DNA from: an uncultured Collinsella sp.
GTDB taxonomy: Bacteria > Actinomycetota > Coriobacteriia > Coriobacteriales > Coriobacteriaceae
Direction: 5' to 3'
Length of the DNA: 31,873 nt
NCBI GenBank assembly: GCA_934654775.1
Contig: CAKUGR010000018.1
Coordinates: 1 to 31,873 of the forward strand
The notes under the pieces: model-generated
What the model saw: the letters and a program-made list of their open reading frames with translations, nothing else
Told to the model about the DNA's origin: nothing
Databases searched by the model: none
Position numbers and translations under genes: made by a program
In this document: piece by piece, positions 30,458-31,873 of the stretch
Position numbering within the stretch: position 1 is the first letter of the stretch
How the letters are laid out: every line of letters begins with the position of its first letter

Positions 30458-31759
30458 ATGCAGCGACAGCTTATGAGTGAACTCATCGCTTGGAAATCGA
30501 GAGCGAATCGCAAACCCCTCTTGCTTAGGGGTGCCCGCCAGACAGGAAAAACTTGGCTTCTTACCGAATTCGCGAGCCAGCAGTATCGAAACGTCATTCG
30601 TTTCGACTTTATGCTCGAACCGAGCGCACGCTCGTTGTTCGATGGAGACCTCGACCCCAAGCGCATCATCTCCCAGATAGAGCTTCTTCGCGGCCAAACC
30701 GTAACGCCGGCAGACACGCTCATCATCTTTGACGAGATCCAAGAGGCGCCGCGCGGCATCACCTCGCTCAAGTACTTCAACGAGCTTGCGCCCGAATACC
30801 ATATCGTCGCAGCCGGCTCCTATATGGGCCTCGCGCTCCGGCGCGAAAACGAGTCATTTCCCGTCGGCAAAATCGACCAGCTCACCATGCGTCCCATGGG
30901 GTTTACCGAGTTCGTTCGCGCCGTCGATGGCGACCCGCTCGCCGACGCCATCCTTGCCGCAGACATGAATCTTCTGGCAAACGTTACCGAAAAGCTCGAG
31001 CACTTGCTCAAGGAATACCTCGTTGTCGGCGGCATGCCCGAAGTCGTCTCCGCCTTCGCCGCGACCCGCGATTTCATCGAAGCCCGCAGGCTTCAGCAAC
31101 AAATCATCGAGGCTTACGAATCCGATTTTGGCAAACATGCGCCCGCCCGCATCGTCGAGCGCATGAGGTTGGTTTGGAAATCCCTTCCCGGCCAGCTTGC
31201 AAAGGAAAACAAAAAGTTCGTCTACGGAGCCCTTCGCCCCGGGGCGCGCGCACGCGATTTCGAAGAGAGTCTCCAGTGGCTCATGGATTACGGAATCATT
31301 CATAAGGTGCCGCGCGTTTCCGCCCTCAGGGCACCGCTCTCGAGCTACGAGGACCTCTCGGGCTTCAAGCTGTTTTGCATTGACGCCGGCATCCTCGGTG
31401 CGCTCTCCAACCTCCCACCGGCCATCGTCCTTAATGGGCCCGCTGTTTTCACTGAATTTAAGGGCTCGCTCACCGAGCAATACGTCGCGCAGGAGCTCTT
31501 GCTGCAAGGCAAAACTCCCGCATATTGGTCCTCTACCTCTGGCAATGCCGAAACCGACTTTGCCATCGACCAAGCGGGGACCGTGCTTCCGCTTGAGGTC
31601 AAGGCGGCAGAGAACCTTAAAGCGAAGAGCCTGAAAATAGCCTGCGAGAAGTTCAAGCTCAAGCGTTGCGTGAGGACCTCCCTAGCGGCATATAGAGACG
31701 AGGGAACGCTCGTCAATATTCCGCTTTGGGAGATTGGGCAGATCGACAAACTGGCATAG
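30458..31759 (+). CDS. AAA ATPase with DUF4143 C-terminal domain
   Basis: 433 residues. Walker A is in LLLRGARQTGKTWLL (about 26-40) and Walker B in TLIIFDEIQEAPRG. The sensor-1-type region is EYHIVAAGSYMGLALR, and an arginine-rich stretch follows. The C-terminal DUF4143 domain ends with a restriction-endonuclease-like core, ETDFAIDQAGTVLPLEVKAA, whose D-x(n)-E-x-K pattern (Asp, Glu, Lys) is complete. The cellular role of this widespread family is not settled; a DNA-directed function is inferred from the nuclease-like core. The start at 30458 has GGGAGG four bases upstream. Confidence 0.92.
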   Translation: MQRQLMSELIAWKSRANRKPLLLRGARQTGKTWLLTEFASQQYRNVIRFDFMLEPSARSLFDGDLDPKRIISQIELLRGQTVTPADTLIIFDEIQEAPRGITSLKYFNELAPEYHIVAAGSYMGLALRRENESFPVGKIDQLTMRPMGFTEFVRAVDGDPLADAILAADMNLLANVTEKLEHLLKEYLVVGGMPEVVSAFAATRDFIEARRLQQQIIEAYESDFGKHAPARIVERMRLVWKSLPGQLAKENKKFVYGALRPGARARDFEESLQWLMDYGIIHKVPRVSALRAPLSSYEDLSGFKLFCIDAGILGALSNLPPAIVLNGPAVFTEFKGSLTEQYVAQELLLQGKTPAYWSSTSGNAETDFAIDQAGTVLPLEVKAAENLKAKSLKIACEKFKLKRCVRTSLAAYRDEGTLVNIPLWEIGQIDKLA

Positions 31760-31778
31760 GCGCTGCGGGTACGCCCCA

Positions 31779-31802
31779 CAAGGACCGTCCCAAACTGCCG
31801 GC
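31779..31802 (-). repeat. GGGACGTTCCTT / TGCCGGCA repeat, copy 3 (partial, inverted)
   Basis: AAGGACCGTCCCAAACTGCC followed by GGCA is the reverse complement of TGCCGGCAGTTTGGGAC plus GGTCCTT. It lies 19 bases after the ATPase stop. The last 70 bases of the window hold no gene I can support. Confidence 0.7.
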
Positions 31803-31873
31803 AGAGACGATATGAGCAGGACATAAAAACATTGAGAGCCCCTGCTGCATGAAAGACCGCGGATCAGGCCGAC

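Overview
The window looks like a chromosomal segment of a high-GC Gram-positive gut actinobacterium of the class Coriobacteriia, most likely Collinsella. This placement is inference from GC-rich codon use, strong AGGAGG-type ribosome sites mixed with leaderless starts, gene content, and families of small intergenic palindromes I associate with that genus. No database search was possible.

Layout. 1-3252 (minus): start of a manganese-type inorganic pyrophosphatase (ppaC), a dCache-GGDEF diguanylate cyclase, and a ROK glucokinase. 3593-5317 (plus): a GntR/UTRA regulator followed by mannose-6-phosphate isomerase (manA). 5605-8508 (minus): the PcrA/UvrD helicase. 8783-9781 (plus): a D-2-hydroxyacid dehydrogenase. 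9947-10927 (minus): undecaprenyl-diphosphatase (uppP). 11177-11614 (plus): a UspA protein. 11909-16375 (minus): a BceRS-like two-component pair, an uncharacterised protein and purH. 16653-17294 (plus): a GNAT acetyltransferase. 17783-19726 (minus): a DUF2207 membrane protein. 20236-21246 (plus): gluQ. 21262-23387 (minus): an operon of three metallophosphoesterases, preceded by a small membrane protein. 23809-25212: a defence-like or toxin-antitoxin-like island (DUF6788-like protein plus nucleotidyltransferase, convergent with an AbiEi-type antitoxin/regulator). 25687-28303 (plus): a UBA/DUF4342 protein and an OmpR-type response regulator/histidine kinase pair. 28602-29275 (minus): a VOC protein and a lone PTS IIB. 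29440-31759 (plus): a membrane-anchored helical-repeat protein, tRNA-Leu(UAA), and an AAA/DUF4143 ATPase.

Core metabolism dominates: sugar phosphorylation and isomerisation, purine synthesis, cell-wall lipid carrier recycling and tRNA modification. The accessory interest lies mostly in the DNA between genes. At least seven kinds of palindromic or hairpin element occur, several in two or more copies: a ~70-bp REP-like palindrome (2 copies), a GGGACGTTCCTT/TGCCGGCA repeat (3 copies), a ~185-bp long-hairpin element (2 copies) whose end arms differ between copies yet stay complementary within each copy, a 230-bp MITE-like element, and structured gene-end hairpins with a shared TWAAT apical loop. 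No transposase is encoded in the window, so any mobilising enzyme would act in trans.

The best candidate for something undescribed is the ~185-bp hairpin family at 25292-25473 and 28319-28508. The AbiEi/nucleotidyltransferase island with palindromic promoters is second.
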